From: Butyrivibrio sp.
GTDB lineage: Bacteria; Bacillota_A; Clostridia; Lachnospirales; Lachnospiraceae
Direction of reading: 5' to 3'
NCBI GenBank assembly: GCA_024690635.1
Contig: JAILOW010000072.1
Span: 1-17,994 of the forward strand
Length of the DNA stretch: 17,994 nt
The notes under the pieces were generated by a model that searched no databases, had not been told where the DNA came from, and worked only from the letters and a program-made list of their open reading frames with translations. The position numbers and the translations under genes are program-made. Shown here piece by piece: positions 7,285 through 15,512 of the stretch. The first letter of the stretch is position 1; every line of letters begins with the position of its first letter.

Positions 7285-7947
7285 ATGGCTAGAGACAATG
7301 AAGTTTACATGTCTGCGCTGGAAGGGAAAAGTATTCCCATTCTGACGCTTGATAATAAGTGGCATCAGCTCTTTACTCAGACAGAGACGACTGAGGAAAT
7401 CGAAGAGCTTGCAGACAAACTGAATGAACTTGTCGAACGTGACGGACGCATCAGAACCGAGACAAAGAACATTAAAAAGCTTAAAAAGAAGCTTTTGGGT
7501 GAGATAGTACCCTTAAGGGATCAGGCCAATAAATCCGGCAACTCACCTGCAATTGAAAAAGAGATAACAGAGCGAACAAGGCTCATAAATGATTGTAACG
7601 ATAGACTTGATTCACATCAGGACGAGCTTCTGGATCTTTCAAGAGAGATCTACGATGTGGATTACAAGCTTATGATAGAGACCATGAGGGTCTGCTATGA
7701 AAGACTCCATGATAATACGGAAGACATTCTGGCACTTGACGAGTGGATAAAAAGAGTCAGGATAGAGCTTAAAAAGAATGTTATCAGGCTTCAGGAGACT
7801 GAGATGGAAAATTACAATCTGTATTCATATATGAATCAGATATTCGGTCCGTTAGTTATGGATATATTTGACATGGAGTACGATCCCAACAAGAGACATC
7901 CCATCAGAAGGCCCATGGAGGGTGATGGAGAGGAATATATACAGTAA
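7285..7947 (+). CDS. Uncharacterised coiled-coil protein downstream of rex
   Basis: I do not recognise this 220-residue protein. It has no signal peptide and no membrane helix, so it should be cytoplasmic. Residues 36-82, 88-140 and 145-180 are charged and heptad-like (for example EEIEELADKLNELVERD and KNIKKLKKKLLGEI), consistent with three long helices forming a coiled coil or helical bundle. A tract at about 180-200 (YSYMNQIFGPLVMDIFDMEY) is more hydrophobic. The C-terminal tail DPNKRHPIRRPMEGDGEEY is polar. It has only two Cys, not in a metal motif. ATG 7285 is preceded by GGTGA at 7276-7280. It is co-directional with rex, 28 bases away, and with nnr, from which a hairpin separates it. Position suggests a link to redox control, but nothing in the sequence proves it. 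Confidence 0.85.
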   Translation: MARDNEVYMSALEGKSIPILTLDNKWHQLFTQTETTEEIEELADKLNELVERDGRIRTETKNIKKLKKKLLGEIVPLRDQANKSGNSPAIEKEITERTRLINDCNDRLDSHQDELLDLSREIYDVDYKLMIETMRVCYERLHDNTEDILALDEWIKRVRIELKKNVIRLQETEMENYNLYSYMNQIFGPLVMDIFDMEYDPNKRHPIRRPMEGDGEEYIQ

Positions 7948-7953
7948 ACTTAA

Positions 7954-7978
7954 ATAGGCTGCCTTTTTGGCAGCCTAT
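7954..7978 (+). other. Perfect hairpin without external U-tract before nnr
   Basis: ATAGGCTGCC (7954-7963) and GGCAGCCTAT (7969-7978) form a perfect 10-bp stem; the loop is TTTTT. The sequence after the stem is ATCAGTATATAAG, not a T-run, so it does not fit a standard intrinsic terminator. It lies 7 bases after the stop of the coiled-coil gene and 27 bases before the nnr start. It could act as a weak terminator, an RNA stability element or a processing site. Confidence 0.7.
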
Positions 7979-8004
7979 ATCAGTATATAAGTTTGGGGGT
8001 AATT

Positions 8005-9561
8005 ATGAGATATTTGGTCGACAGTCAGAGAATGAGAAAGTATGACAGAAATACTTCGGAGTATTATGGCATTTCCACAGAAGTGCTCATGGAAAGAGCA
8101 TCCCTTTCAGTGGCAGATGTTATCTGCTCGTATCTTCAGGAAAAAGGCGTAAAGAGAAGGTATCGCGTTCTTGTAATCGCCGGAGTCGGAAACAACGGCG
8201 GAGACGGCATATGCATAGCAAGGCTTCTAATGCAGAGAGGCTTTATTGTTTCCATGACTGTTGTGGGAGACTATACAAAATCCAGCGACCTTCTTTTAAA
8301 GCAGCTTTCCATTTGTGAAAAGTACGGACTTACTACTGACACTTTTTCCAATGTAAGGGACAACAAAAACCCATCTCAGTGGGATATCATTGTAGATGCA
8401 ATGTTTGGAATTGGTCTTTCAAGGACTGTTTCCGGAAGCTACGCAGAAGCTGTTGAATATATAGCCGCGTGTAAAGAGGAAAGACAGGACGATCTTTTAG
8501 TTGTATCCGTTGATATGCCATCCGGTATAAATGCTGATACAGGTGCGGTTTGCGGATGCGCTGTAAAGGCTGATATTACCGTAACCTTCAATCAGTACAA
8601 GCTTGGGCATGTGCTTTATCCCGGCTGTGAGTATACCGGAAAACTCATGGTAAAGGATGCAGGAATCACAGATGAGAGCTTTCTTTCGGATTTTCCAAGG
8701 GCATTTTGCTATGATGAGAATCCAAAAGAACTTTTACCGGTTAGAGACCCTGATTCCAATAAGGGAAGTAACGGGAAAGTTCTGATAATAGCAGGATCCA
8801 AAAGGATCAGCGGAGCCTGCATTCTCGCTGCAACAGCATGCCTTAAGTCCGGAGCAGGGATGGTAAGGATATTTACAGCCTGTGAAAACGCTGAGGCTGT
8901 GAAGGCTCTTTTGCCGGAAGCTTTATTGGATGTGTATGAGGATTTTGAGCCCTGTGCTGACAAGCTAAAAGAAGCTTTGAAATGGTCTACTCAGGCAGTG
9001 ATAGGTCCCGGCATCGGAACAGAAGGCAAAGGCATTGAGCTGGTTGATACGGTTCTTTCCTGTTATGATAAAGACCTTGTTATGGATGCTGATGCCCTAA
9101 ATATCATTGCGGCAGATGAGATCCTGAAGGCTAAGGCCTCCGAATACACAAGGGGCAATAAAAAGCTTATCATCACGCCTCATCTTGCGGAATTTGCAAG
9201 GCTTTTTGGAAGAGACGTAAAAGACTGCAAGGACCATATTCTTGAATATCCATCTGAGCTTGCTTCTAAGATGCATTGCACCGTTGTCTGCAAGGATGCA
9301 AGGACTGTAGTTGCTGACAGCAATGAGAAAAAGATTTATATTAATGTGAGCGGTAATGACGGCATGGCTACAGCAGGAAGCGGAGATGTGCTTGCAGGGA
9401 TCCTGGGTGCGCTTACCAATTCTTTTAAGTCAGGATTTGAAAGTGCCTGTGTGGGCACATATATACACGGCATTGCAGGTGACAGAGCTGCTGCAAAGAT
9501 CGGAAAATATTCCATGGTGGCTTCCGATATCACAGGTGAACTTGCCGAAATATTAAGGTGA
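8005..9561 (+). CDS. nnr: Bifunctional NAD(P)H-hydrate epimerase / ADP-dependent NAD(P)H-hydrate dehydratase
   Basis: This 518-residue fusion repairs NADHX and NADPHX, damaged hydrated forms of the cofactors. The N-terminal epimerase domain (YjeF_N, about 1-215) shows VGNNGGDG (61-68) and SVDMPSGINADTG (about 168-180). The C-terminal ribokinase-like dehydratase domain (about 240-518) shows KGSNGKVLIIAGS (253-265), GPGIG (334-338), DADALN (361-366), ITPHLAEF (390-397) and GMATAGSGDVLAG (453-465) with the catalytic-type Asp461. Both domains look complete. ATG 8005 is chosen with TTGGGGGT at 7993-8000 as ribosome site; a TTG at 7993 lies inside it. It is followed 7 bases later by alr. The common neighbour acpS is not present here. 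Its location after rex gives a redox-cofactor context. Confidence 0.94.
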   Translation: MRYLVDSQRMRKYDRNTSEYYGISTEVLMERASLSVADVICSYLQEKGVKRRYRVLVIAGVGNNGGDGICIARLLMQRGFIVSMTVVGDYTKSSDLLLKQLSICEKYGLTTDTFSNVRDNKNPSQWDIIVDAMFGIGLSRTVSGSYAEAVEYIAACKEERQDDLLVVSVDMPSGINADTGAVCGCAVKADITVTFNQYKLGHVLYPGCEYTGKLMVKDAGITDESFLSDFPRAFCYDENPKELLPVRDPDSNKGSNGKVLIIAGSKRISGACILAATACLKSGAGMVRIFTACENAEAVKALLPEALLDVYEDFEPCADKLKEALKWSTQAVIGPGIGTEGKGIELVDTVLSCYDKDLVMDADALNIIAADEILKAKASEYTRGNKKLIITPHLAEFARLFGRDVKDCKDHILEYPSELASKMHCTVVCKDARTVVADSNEKKIYINVSGNDGMATAGSGDVLAGILGALTNSFKSGFESACVGTYIHGIAGDRAAAKIGKYSMVASDITGELAEILR

Positions 9562-9568
9562 TTTTGAA

Positions 9569-10726
9569 ATGTATGACTGTAATTTAAGAGTCCGGGCACA
9601 GATAAGCCTGGATGCCATCAAATATAATCTGAAAGCTATGAAAAACAATATCCCCGCCGGGACAAAGATCATGGCTGTTATAAAGACAGATGCCTATGGC
9701 CACGGAGCCGTAAGGATAGCAAAAGAGCTTGAAAACATCGATTATATCAGCGGCTATGCCACAGCAACAGCTGAAGAAGCTTTTGAACTAAGGGACAACG
9801 GGATAAAAAAGCCTGTTCTGATACTTGGTTATACTTTTCCATATGCCTATGAGAGAATGTTAAAAGAAGGCATAAGACCGGCTGTTTTCAGGCTTGATGA
9901 AGCTAGAGAACTTGACAGAGTAGCTGCGGGGCTAATGGATAATGGAATCCTAACAAATCCTGCCCCTATTCATGTTGCAGTTGATACCGGTATGAGCAGG
10001 ATCGGAATCCGTCCTGATGATGAGGGCATTGCAACATTCAAAGAGTTTGCTTCACTTGAGCATATCCGTATCGAAGGAATATTTACACACTTTGCAAGGG
10101 CAGATGAAAAGGATCTTTCAAATGCCAGAGAGCGTGAAGAGGTATTTAAAGCTTTTGTAAAAAGAGCTGAAGAAACTACAGGCTACCACATTCCCATAAA
10201 ACACTGCGCAAACAGTGCAAGCATTATCTCGATTCCCGAATCTTCCATGGATATGGTAAGGGCGGGAGTTACCATTTACGGAATGTGGCCTTCCGATGAA
10301 GTTCCGAGAAATATCATCGATCTTAAGCCTGCCATGGAGCTCATAAGTCACATTGTTATGATAAAAGAGGTTCCTGCAGGAACTCCTGTAAGTTACGGCG
10401 GAACCTTTGTTACGGATAAGACAACAAAGATCGCTACAATCCCTGTGGGATACGGCGATGGCTATCCAAGGAGTCTTTCAAACAAAGGATATGTTCTGAT
10501 AGACGGGAAAAAAGCCAACATCCTTGGAAGAGTCTGCATGGATCAGTTCATGGTGGATGTAACGGATATACCGGGAGTAAAAGAGGGGGATGAGGTAGTC
10601 CTTCTTGGAAAAGATAAAAAAAGCGGAGATGAGATAACAGCTGAGTTTCTTGGGAATCTCAGCGAAAGGTTTAACTACGAGCTTACCTGCGATATAAACA
10701 AAAGAGTTCCAAGAGTGTATGAATAG
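9569..10726 (+). CDS. alr: Alanine racemase
   Basis: This 385-residue fold-III PLP enzyme interconverts L- and D-alanine for peptidoglycan. The PLP lysine is Lys39 in MAVIKTDAYGHG. The second catalytic residue is Tyr276 in PVSYGGTF. Other family blocks are VDTGMSRIGI (138-147), THFARAD (173-179), IPVGYGDGYPR (291-301) and GRVCMDQFMVDVT (320-332). Length is normal. ATG 9569 is 7 bases after the nnr stop, and its ribosome site AAGGTG (9555-9560) overlaps the end of nnr, pointing to translational coupling. It ends the operon at a terminator. The nnr-alr pairing is common in Firmicutes. Confidence 0.96.
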   Translation: MYDCNLRVRAQISLDAIKYNLKAMKNNIPAGTKIMAVIKTDAYGHGAVRIAKELENIDYISGYATATAEEAFELRDNGIKKPVLILGYTFPYAYERMLKEGIRPAVFRLDEARELDRVAAGLMDNGILTNPAPIHVAVDTGMSRIGIRPDDEGIATFKEFASLEHIRIEGIFTHFARADEKDLSNAREREEVFKAFVKRAEETTGYHIPIKHCANSASIISIPESSMDMVRAGVTIYGMWPSDEVPRNIIDLKPAMELISHIVMIKEVPAGTPVSYGGTFVTDKTTKIATIPVGYGDGYPRSLSNKGYVLIDGKKANILGRVCMDQFMVDVTDIPGVKEGDEVVLLGKDKKSGDEITAEFLGNLSERFNYELTCDINKRVPRVYE

Positions 10727-10741
10727 GATAAATAGAATTAT

Positions 10742-10775
10742 GAGGCATGTACTGATACGTACATGTCTCTTTTTT
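10742..10775 (+). terminator. Terminator after alr
   Basis: GAGGCATGTAC (10742-10752) pairs with GTACATGTCTC (10759-10769), an 11-bp stem with one G-T pair and a 6-base loop, followed by six T. It ends the rex-nnr-alr transcript. Confidence 0.88.
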
Positions 10776-10787
10776 GTGAAATTTAGT

Positions 10788-10816
10788 TTCAAAAAGCCTT
10801 TAAAAGTGTGTATGAT
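10788..10816 (+). promoter_or_regulatory. Candidate promoter for the giant secreted protein
   Basis: TTCAAA (10788-10793), 17 bases, TATGAT (10811-10816) matches four and five of six consensus bases. It would leave a leader of about 110 bases before the ATG at 10934. No better promoter was found by eye in this gap. Confidence 0.35.
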
Positions 10817-10822
10817 TGCTTG

Positions 10823-10933
10823 TTTTTTTCTTGTCCGGAAGAGTAGAATTGATATGGCGCTTTTTGTGGCGCAGCAACTATAAACTATGAAAGGGTATGG
10901 TGTTTTTACTTAATAAACACCGGAAATTGTGAC
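10823..10933 (+). other. Structured-looking leader upstream of the giant secreted protein
   Basis: This stretch contains two copies of TGGCGC (10854-10873 region) around a T-run, and CCGGAA twice (near 10835 and 10920). A 7-bp inverted repeat GGTGTTT (10899-10905) / AAACACC (10915-10921) ends one base before the weak ribosome site GGAAA (10922-10926). The hairpin could influence ribosome access. It does not match any riboswitch class that I can recognise. Confidence 0.4.
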
Positions 10934-13900
10934 ATGACAGGAAAATGTATGCGCAGGATAGTAAGTTTTCTTCTTGCAACAGTCCTTACTTTTTCACAGG
11001 GGACTGTAAGCTTTGCTGCAGAATCTGTGGATTATGCAGCCGAGGATGCATCTACAGAAGCTTCAGTGGAATCTTCAGCTTTAGCTGATAGCGAAGAAAC
11101 TGACAGTTCTTTAGAGGCTGGCAGTGAAGAAGCCTCTGATGAAGAAAATGAAGAAGTATCAGAAGGAAATGAAGATGATGTTCTTCCGGAAGATATAAAT
11201 GAAGATGAATCAGGTGAAGCCGCAACCGAAGCATCTTCTGAGGAATCCGAAGCTGCAGTTGAGGCTTCCTCTGAAGAAGTGCTTGTAACGGACTCTGATC
11301 CTGAGGACTATATAGAGATAGATGAAACTGCCAGCGGAAACGTTCTTATGGCAAATGACGGAATGTTCCCTGATGGAAATACAGTGTATAAAATGAATAA
11401 TGCCGCCCAGATCATAAGCTCCAGCTATCACATACCTGACAGGGAAGGCTATGCATTTAACGGATGGTACTATGATAAAAAGGGAGAGCACAGAGCTTCT
11501 TTAGATTCCAGACCTTATGAACTTGCTAAAGCACCTAAAAAGGGCACCATACTTTATGCAAACTGGACAACGGATTATCACACTCTGACCCTTGTTTTTG
11601 ACGGAGATACTGCTCCTTATTCAGGAGGATCATTCTACTATAACAGAATTGACATGGTCGGATTGTATAAAAAGCTTGTATACAAGCTTCCGAGCGGTCT
11701 TGCCATAATTGATGATTATTATCCTGTTTCAGCAAGTTCAATACTTAACGAAGATCATCACTATTCCGCGGATATTTTTTCACCAGGTAACTACTGGTAT
11801 ACAGATCCTGAGCGTAAAAACAAAAATACCATATATCCTATAATAGGACATGTGCTTGAAGACGACCTTACTCTGTATGCGGGTTTTGTAAAGAATGCAA
11901 CTCTTGTTACTTTAAAATCCTGCGATGATACAGGCTATTTTAAATACCCTTGCTTAAATGTTAACTATTCAGGAGGGTCTGCACTTAACGGAGTATATGA
12001 AACCGCAGATGTGAGACTTGTTGAAACTTCAGATTATGGACTGGGGATATGGGATTATTTCAATCTTCCAAGTACTGAGTTTGAAGTAAACAACTATCTG
12101 GGTAACAGCGATGGAAGTAAGGTGTTTACAGGCTGGTTTTATGATAAGGAATGTACACAGCCTCTTGAATCAAATAAGCTTTCATATTCTTCGGAAGACA
12201 GGGTTATCTATGCAGGATGGGAAACAAAATATAAGGTTTTGTCTCTTGATCCCAATGGTGGATATTTTTACACTACCTCCGATATTACAATAAATAAGAG
12301 TCAAAAATATACAGATCCTCTTACTTTGCCTATTAAAAAATCGGAAGAAGATTCCTATGTTCGAAGTGACTTTGTTATATCCAATAAGAGAAATTATAAG
12401 TTTTTGGGATGGGCATCGTCACCTACAGCAAAAAAAGCTGAGGTAGGAAGCCCTTATAAAACGGGTAAAGAATCTGACAATTGCTATTTTATTACATTTA
12501 AGAGTTCCTTTGATAAAAACAAAGACAAGACTTTGTATGCAGTCTGGGAAAAGACCGGCGAAGAAGAGATTAACGCCGTAACTCTTGATACAAAGACTGC
12601 ATCTCTTATAGCAAGAGATGGAGCAGCTCTTACAGTAAACGCTACTGTAACCGGCGAAGATATCTACGAAAAGGTCGTTGAATGGACTATCACAGATGAC
12701 GACGATGCTATCGATGTTGTCTCTGTAAAGAATAAAGCACCTGATGGACGTATTTTAGAGATCATTCCAAATCCTTTGGTTGAAAAAGAAAGCAAAGCTA
12801 CTCTTTTAGCCAAGGTTACTGCAGATGACGGGGAAGTATACGAGGATAGCTGCATTGTAACTGTAAGACCTCAGCCTACAGCTGCTGCTCCTGTGTCAAG
12901 CATAACCAAAACCTCAGTAAAGAAAGGCACAAAGGTTAGCCTTTCCACCTCAACTCCTTACGCAGAGATCTATTACCGCATAGGATCCGACACAGAGGAA
13001 TATCTGTATAAAGACGTCTTTGTAATAGAAGATGATATTGAGATCACGGCATATACAAAGAGAACCGGTTATAAGGACAGTGAGGAAAAGACATTTTCCT
13101 ATACTGTCGTAAAAGATGAATGGGGAGAGATCACAGATCCTGCTGTCAGAGCACTTTTTGAAGATTCATCAGAGGTGCCTTCCGGAATATGGTATATGAT
13201 CAAAGGCGATGCTGATACCTTTGGAAATCCCGATTCTGATGCTGTAAGGTACTATGCAGAGGGCGGCGAAATTTCAAGATTCGTATACTATACAGGAAAC
13301 GCCATTACCTTTGATGGAGCCGTTGATGTTTACCACGGTACCACAAAGCTTGTAAAAAACAGAGATTACACACTTAAGTATGCGAATAATAAGGCTGCTG
13401 CAGGCGCCGATGCCGGAAAGAAAGCTCCCAGCCTTACGATTACAGGTAAAGGAAACTACGCAAACAAGGCGGTATTTAAATTTACTATCGCAAAAGCACC
13501 TCTTTCTTTTGCGGAGGTTACTTCAGAGCATAAGCTTGCGGTTTTCGCCGGAAATAAAACAAAGCTTTCAAGTGTAAAACCTGTTATCAGCCATAACGGC
13601 AAAAAGCTTACACTTAATAAAGACTATGTTCTTAAGTTTTATAAAGCTTCTGAATTTACAGAAGGCAATGAAGTCCCTGCTTCATCCGTATTAAAGAACG
13701 CAGGAGAAACCTACTATGTTCTGCCTGTTGCAAAAAATACAGGTAACTATGCAGGTTCAATGACAGATGAGCAGGCCATAGAAGTTTGCGTCACAGAATC
13801 AAAAACCACTGTTCCCGTGGGCAAGCTTAAAACTGTAAATGCCTCCGGTAAAGCTGTTAAGGTTGATTATGACAGTGAAAAAACTGTAGATGTTGTCAGT

Positions 13901-15430
13901 CTTTTTGATAATTCGGAAGGGAAGACTCCTTCAGCCTTTGTTAAGGATGGAAAGAAGACTCTTACCTTCGGAACAGATTATGTGGTTAAAGCCCTGGATG
14001 AGGATTATTATAAGTCAGCAGGTACACACAGATTTGTTCTTATAGGTCTTGGACAGGATCTTTCTGCTGATGATATAAAGGCAGGCAAAAAGAGCTATGT
14101 CGGAGAAAAGGTTATGACATTTGAAATCTCCGGCGTATCCATGAAGTCTGTTAAGATAGCAGGTCTTTTGACAAGTGTACAGTACACCGGATCTGCAATA
14201 GAGCTTACTGATCTGTTTAATGCCAATGATAAAGTTGTAAAATCAAGGAACGAAGCTATCGATAAGGGAGCTCCCGGTGAAAAGGTCACAGAGCCTCTTT
14301 TGTACTACAGCCAGAAAGTAAAGTCCGGTAAAAAGACTGTGACAATGCTTGTTCCCCTTACTGCCGGAATTGATTATACCTATTCACTTGAGAAAATCGT
14401 AAATGCAGGAAAAGTTACTTTATCATTTACCGGAAAAGGCAAGTTTACAGGACGTATTTCAAAGACAATAACCGTAAAGGCTTATAATCTTAAAAAGGAT
14501 ACAGGCCATAACCTTGTTGTAAAAGTAGATCCTGCAACCTATGAAAAGAAGGGAGCAAGACCTGCGGTTACTGTTTCCTTCATAACTAAGAAGGATGCTG
14601 AGGGTAATGCTGTAGCTACTATGCCTATGAAAGAGGGTGTTGACTATACCGTCTCCTACAGCAATAACAGCAAGGTATTTGAGGATGATACAAAGCTCAA
14701 AGACTACAAGGTAAAAGGAAAGCCCACTGTTACCATTAAGGGAAAAGGTAATTTTGCTGGAGCCAATGCTACTACTTACTTTATAATAGGCAAAGCAAAT
14801 GCTTCACAGCTCACACTTTCTGCTTCAGATGTTGTATATAATGCCAAGGGCAAAAAAGGATATTTCCTTGTAACTCCCAAGATCCTTGACGGAACAAAGG
14901 CTGTAAGCATAGGAAAAAACAAGGATGTGGAGACTCTTTCCAAGAAGGATAACAAGTACTTTTACGCAGATGATACTATTGTAAACGGAAGAACAAAGGG
15001 CGCAGGAACAGAAGTTGCTGCTACGGATAAGCCTTCCGAAGGAACTCTTATCGAAGTAAAGGCTACTGTAAAATGCTCAGCTAAGAGTCCTTATGTATCA
15101 GAAAAGGATGGAACTGTTCTTACAGGTTACTACCGCATAATCGGAAGTGGAAAAGACATTTCAAAGTTCTCTGCCAAGGTGGTTAACGCTTCAAGTCTTT
15201 CCTTTGATGACTGCAATGAGATCATACCTGTTAAGTCCAAGGATATTGTTGTTTCATACAAGGTTAAAGGAAAGAAAACTCCAGTTGTTCTTGACCCTGA
15301 CTGCTATGAAGTTGTATCTGTGGCAAATAATAGATACATCGGAACAGCGACAGTTACAATCAGAGGCAAAAAGCCTTATGGAGGAGTAAAGACAATAACC
15401 TTCAAGATTAAGGCAAAGAAACTGAAATAA
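10934..15430 (+). CDS. Giant secreted repeat protein with InlB-type B-repeats, Ig-like and chitobiase-type domains
   Basis: This is a 1498-residue exported protein. A signal peptide (about 1-29: basic MRR, then SFLLATVLTF, then VSFAAES) is followed by an acidic Ser/Glu/Asp/Ala linker (30-135). Beta-grasp B-repeat-like units (Listeria/Bacteroides type) are marked by GYAFNGWYYD and LYANW (172-211), FTGWFYDKECTQP and IYAGWE (398-430), and YKFLGWASSP and LYAVWE (488-539). A bacterial Ig-like segment (545-645) and a chitobiase C-terminal-like segment (655-725, ITKTSVKKGTKVSLST then AEIYYRIG) follow. Six related modules make up 785-1492, each with a DYxxxY start and most with a GKGNY/GKGKF/GKGNF turn. 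There is no LPxTG, transmembrane anchor, dockerin or S-layer motif; the C-terminus is lysine-rich. No catalytic domain is visible. An alternative start is ATG 10949, with AGGAAA just upstream. Probably an extracellular or wall-associated adhesin-like protein. Confidence 0.85.
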   Translation: MTGKCMRRIVSFLLATVLTFSQGTVSFAAESVDYAAEDASTEASVESSALADSEETDSSLEAGSEEASDEENEEVSEGNEDDVLPEDINEDESGEAATEASSEESEAAVEASSEEVLVTDSDPEDYIEIDETASGNVLMANDGMFPDGNTVYKMNNAAQIISSSYHIPDREGYAFNGWYYDKKGEHRASLDSRPYELAKAPKKGTILYANWTTDYHTLTLVFDGDTAPYSGGSFYYNRIDMVGLYKKLVYKLPSGLAIIDDYYPVSASSILNEDHHYSADIFSPGNYWYTDPERKNKNTIYPIIGHVLEDDLTLYAGFVKNATLVTLKSCDDTGYFKYPCLNVNYSGGSALNGVYETADVRLVETSDYGLGIWDYFNLPSTEFEVNNYLGNSDGSKVFTGWFYDKECTQPLESNKLSYSSEDRVIYAGWETKYKVLSLDPNGGYFYTTSDITINKSQKYTDPLTLPIKKSEEDSYVRSDFVISNKRNYKFLGWASSPTAKKAEVGSPYKTGKESDNCYFITFKSSFDKNKDKTLYAVWEKTGEEEINAVTLDTKTASLIARDGAALTVNATVTGEDIYEKVVEWTITDDDDAIDVVSVKNKAPDGRILEIIPNPLVEKESKATLLAKVTADDGEVYEDSCIVTVRPQPTAAAPVSSITKTSVKKGTKVSLSTSTPYAEIYYRIGSDTEEYLYKDVFVIEDDIEITAYTKRTGYKDSEEKTFSYTVVKDEWGEITDPAVRALFEDSSEVPSGIWYMIKGDADTFGNPDSDAVRYYAEGGEISRFVYYTGNAITFDGAVDVYHGTTKLVKNRDYTLKYANNKAAAGADAGKKAPSLTITGKGNYANKAVFKFTIAKAPLSFAEVTSEHKLAVFAGNKTKLSSVKPVISHNGKKLTLNKDYVLKFYKASEFTEGNEVPASSVLKNAGETYYVLPVAKNTGNYAGSMTDEQAIEVCVTESKTTVPVGKLKTVNASGKAVKVDYDSEKTVDVVSLFDNSEGKTPSAFVKDGKKTLTFGTDYVVKALDEDYYKSAGTHRFVLIGLGQDLSADDIKAGKKSYVGEKVMTFEISGVSMKSVKIAGLLTSVQYTGSAIELTDLFNANDKVVKSRNEAIDKGAPGEKVTEPLLYYSQKVKSGKKTVTMLVPLTAGIDYTYSLEKIVNAGKVTLSFTGKGKFTGRISKTITVKAYNLKKDTGHNLVVKVDPATYEKKGARPAVTVSFITKKDAEGNAVATMPMKEGVDYTVSYSNNSKVFEDDTKLKDYKVKGKPTVTIKGKGNFAGANATTYFIIGKANASQLTLSASDVVYNAKGKKGYFLVTPKILDGTKAVSIGKNKDVETLSKKDNKYFYADDTIVNGRTKGAGTEVAATDKPSEGTLIEVKATVKCSAKSPYVSEKDGTVLTGYYRIIGSGKDISKFSAKVVNASSLSFDDCNEIIPVKSKDIVVSYKVKGKKTPVVLDPDCYEVVSVANNRYIGTATVTIRGKKPYGGVKTITFKIKAKKLK

Positions 15431-15462
15431 GAGAATCTGATAAGTGATTCAGATAAGAGAAT

Positions 15463-15507
15463 AAAAAAAGAAGCTGCTCACCATGTGTATACGGTGGGCA
15501 GCTTTTT
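15463..15507. terminator. Bidirectional terminator between the giant protein and the J-domain gene
   Basis: AAGCTGCTCACC (15471-15482) pairs with GGTGGGCAGCTT (15493-15504), a 12-bp stem with one G-T pair and a 10-base loop. On the + strand TTTTT follows (15503-15507). On the - strand the A-run at 15463-15469 gives a U-tract. It therefore can stop both convergent transcripts. A smaller inverted repeat ATCTGA/TCAGAT lies at 15435-15454. Confidence 0.88.
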
Positions 15508-15512
15508 GATTT

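Noticed and set aside
10823..10933. Possible c-di-GMP-I riboswitch upstream of the giant protein
   Set aside because: GGCGCAGC and GGTATGG are reminiscent of it, but the GGCAAACC...GAAA...GGGACGCAAAGC core and the closing GCCGGGTTGCC-like element are missing. Kept only as an unclassified leader.
15373..15430. Sortase or other wall-anchor signal at the C-terminus of the giant protein
   Set aside because: The end is GGVKTITFKIKAKKLK followed by stop; there is no LPxTG-like motif or hydrophobic helix.
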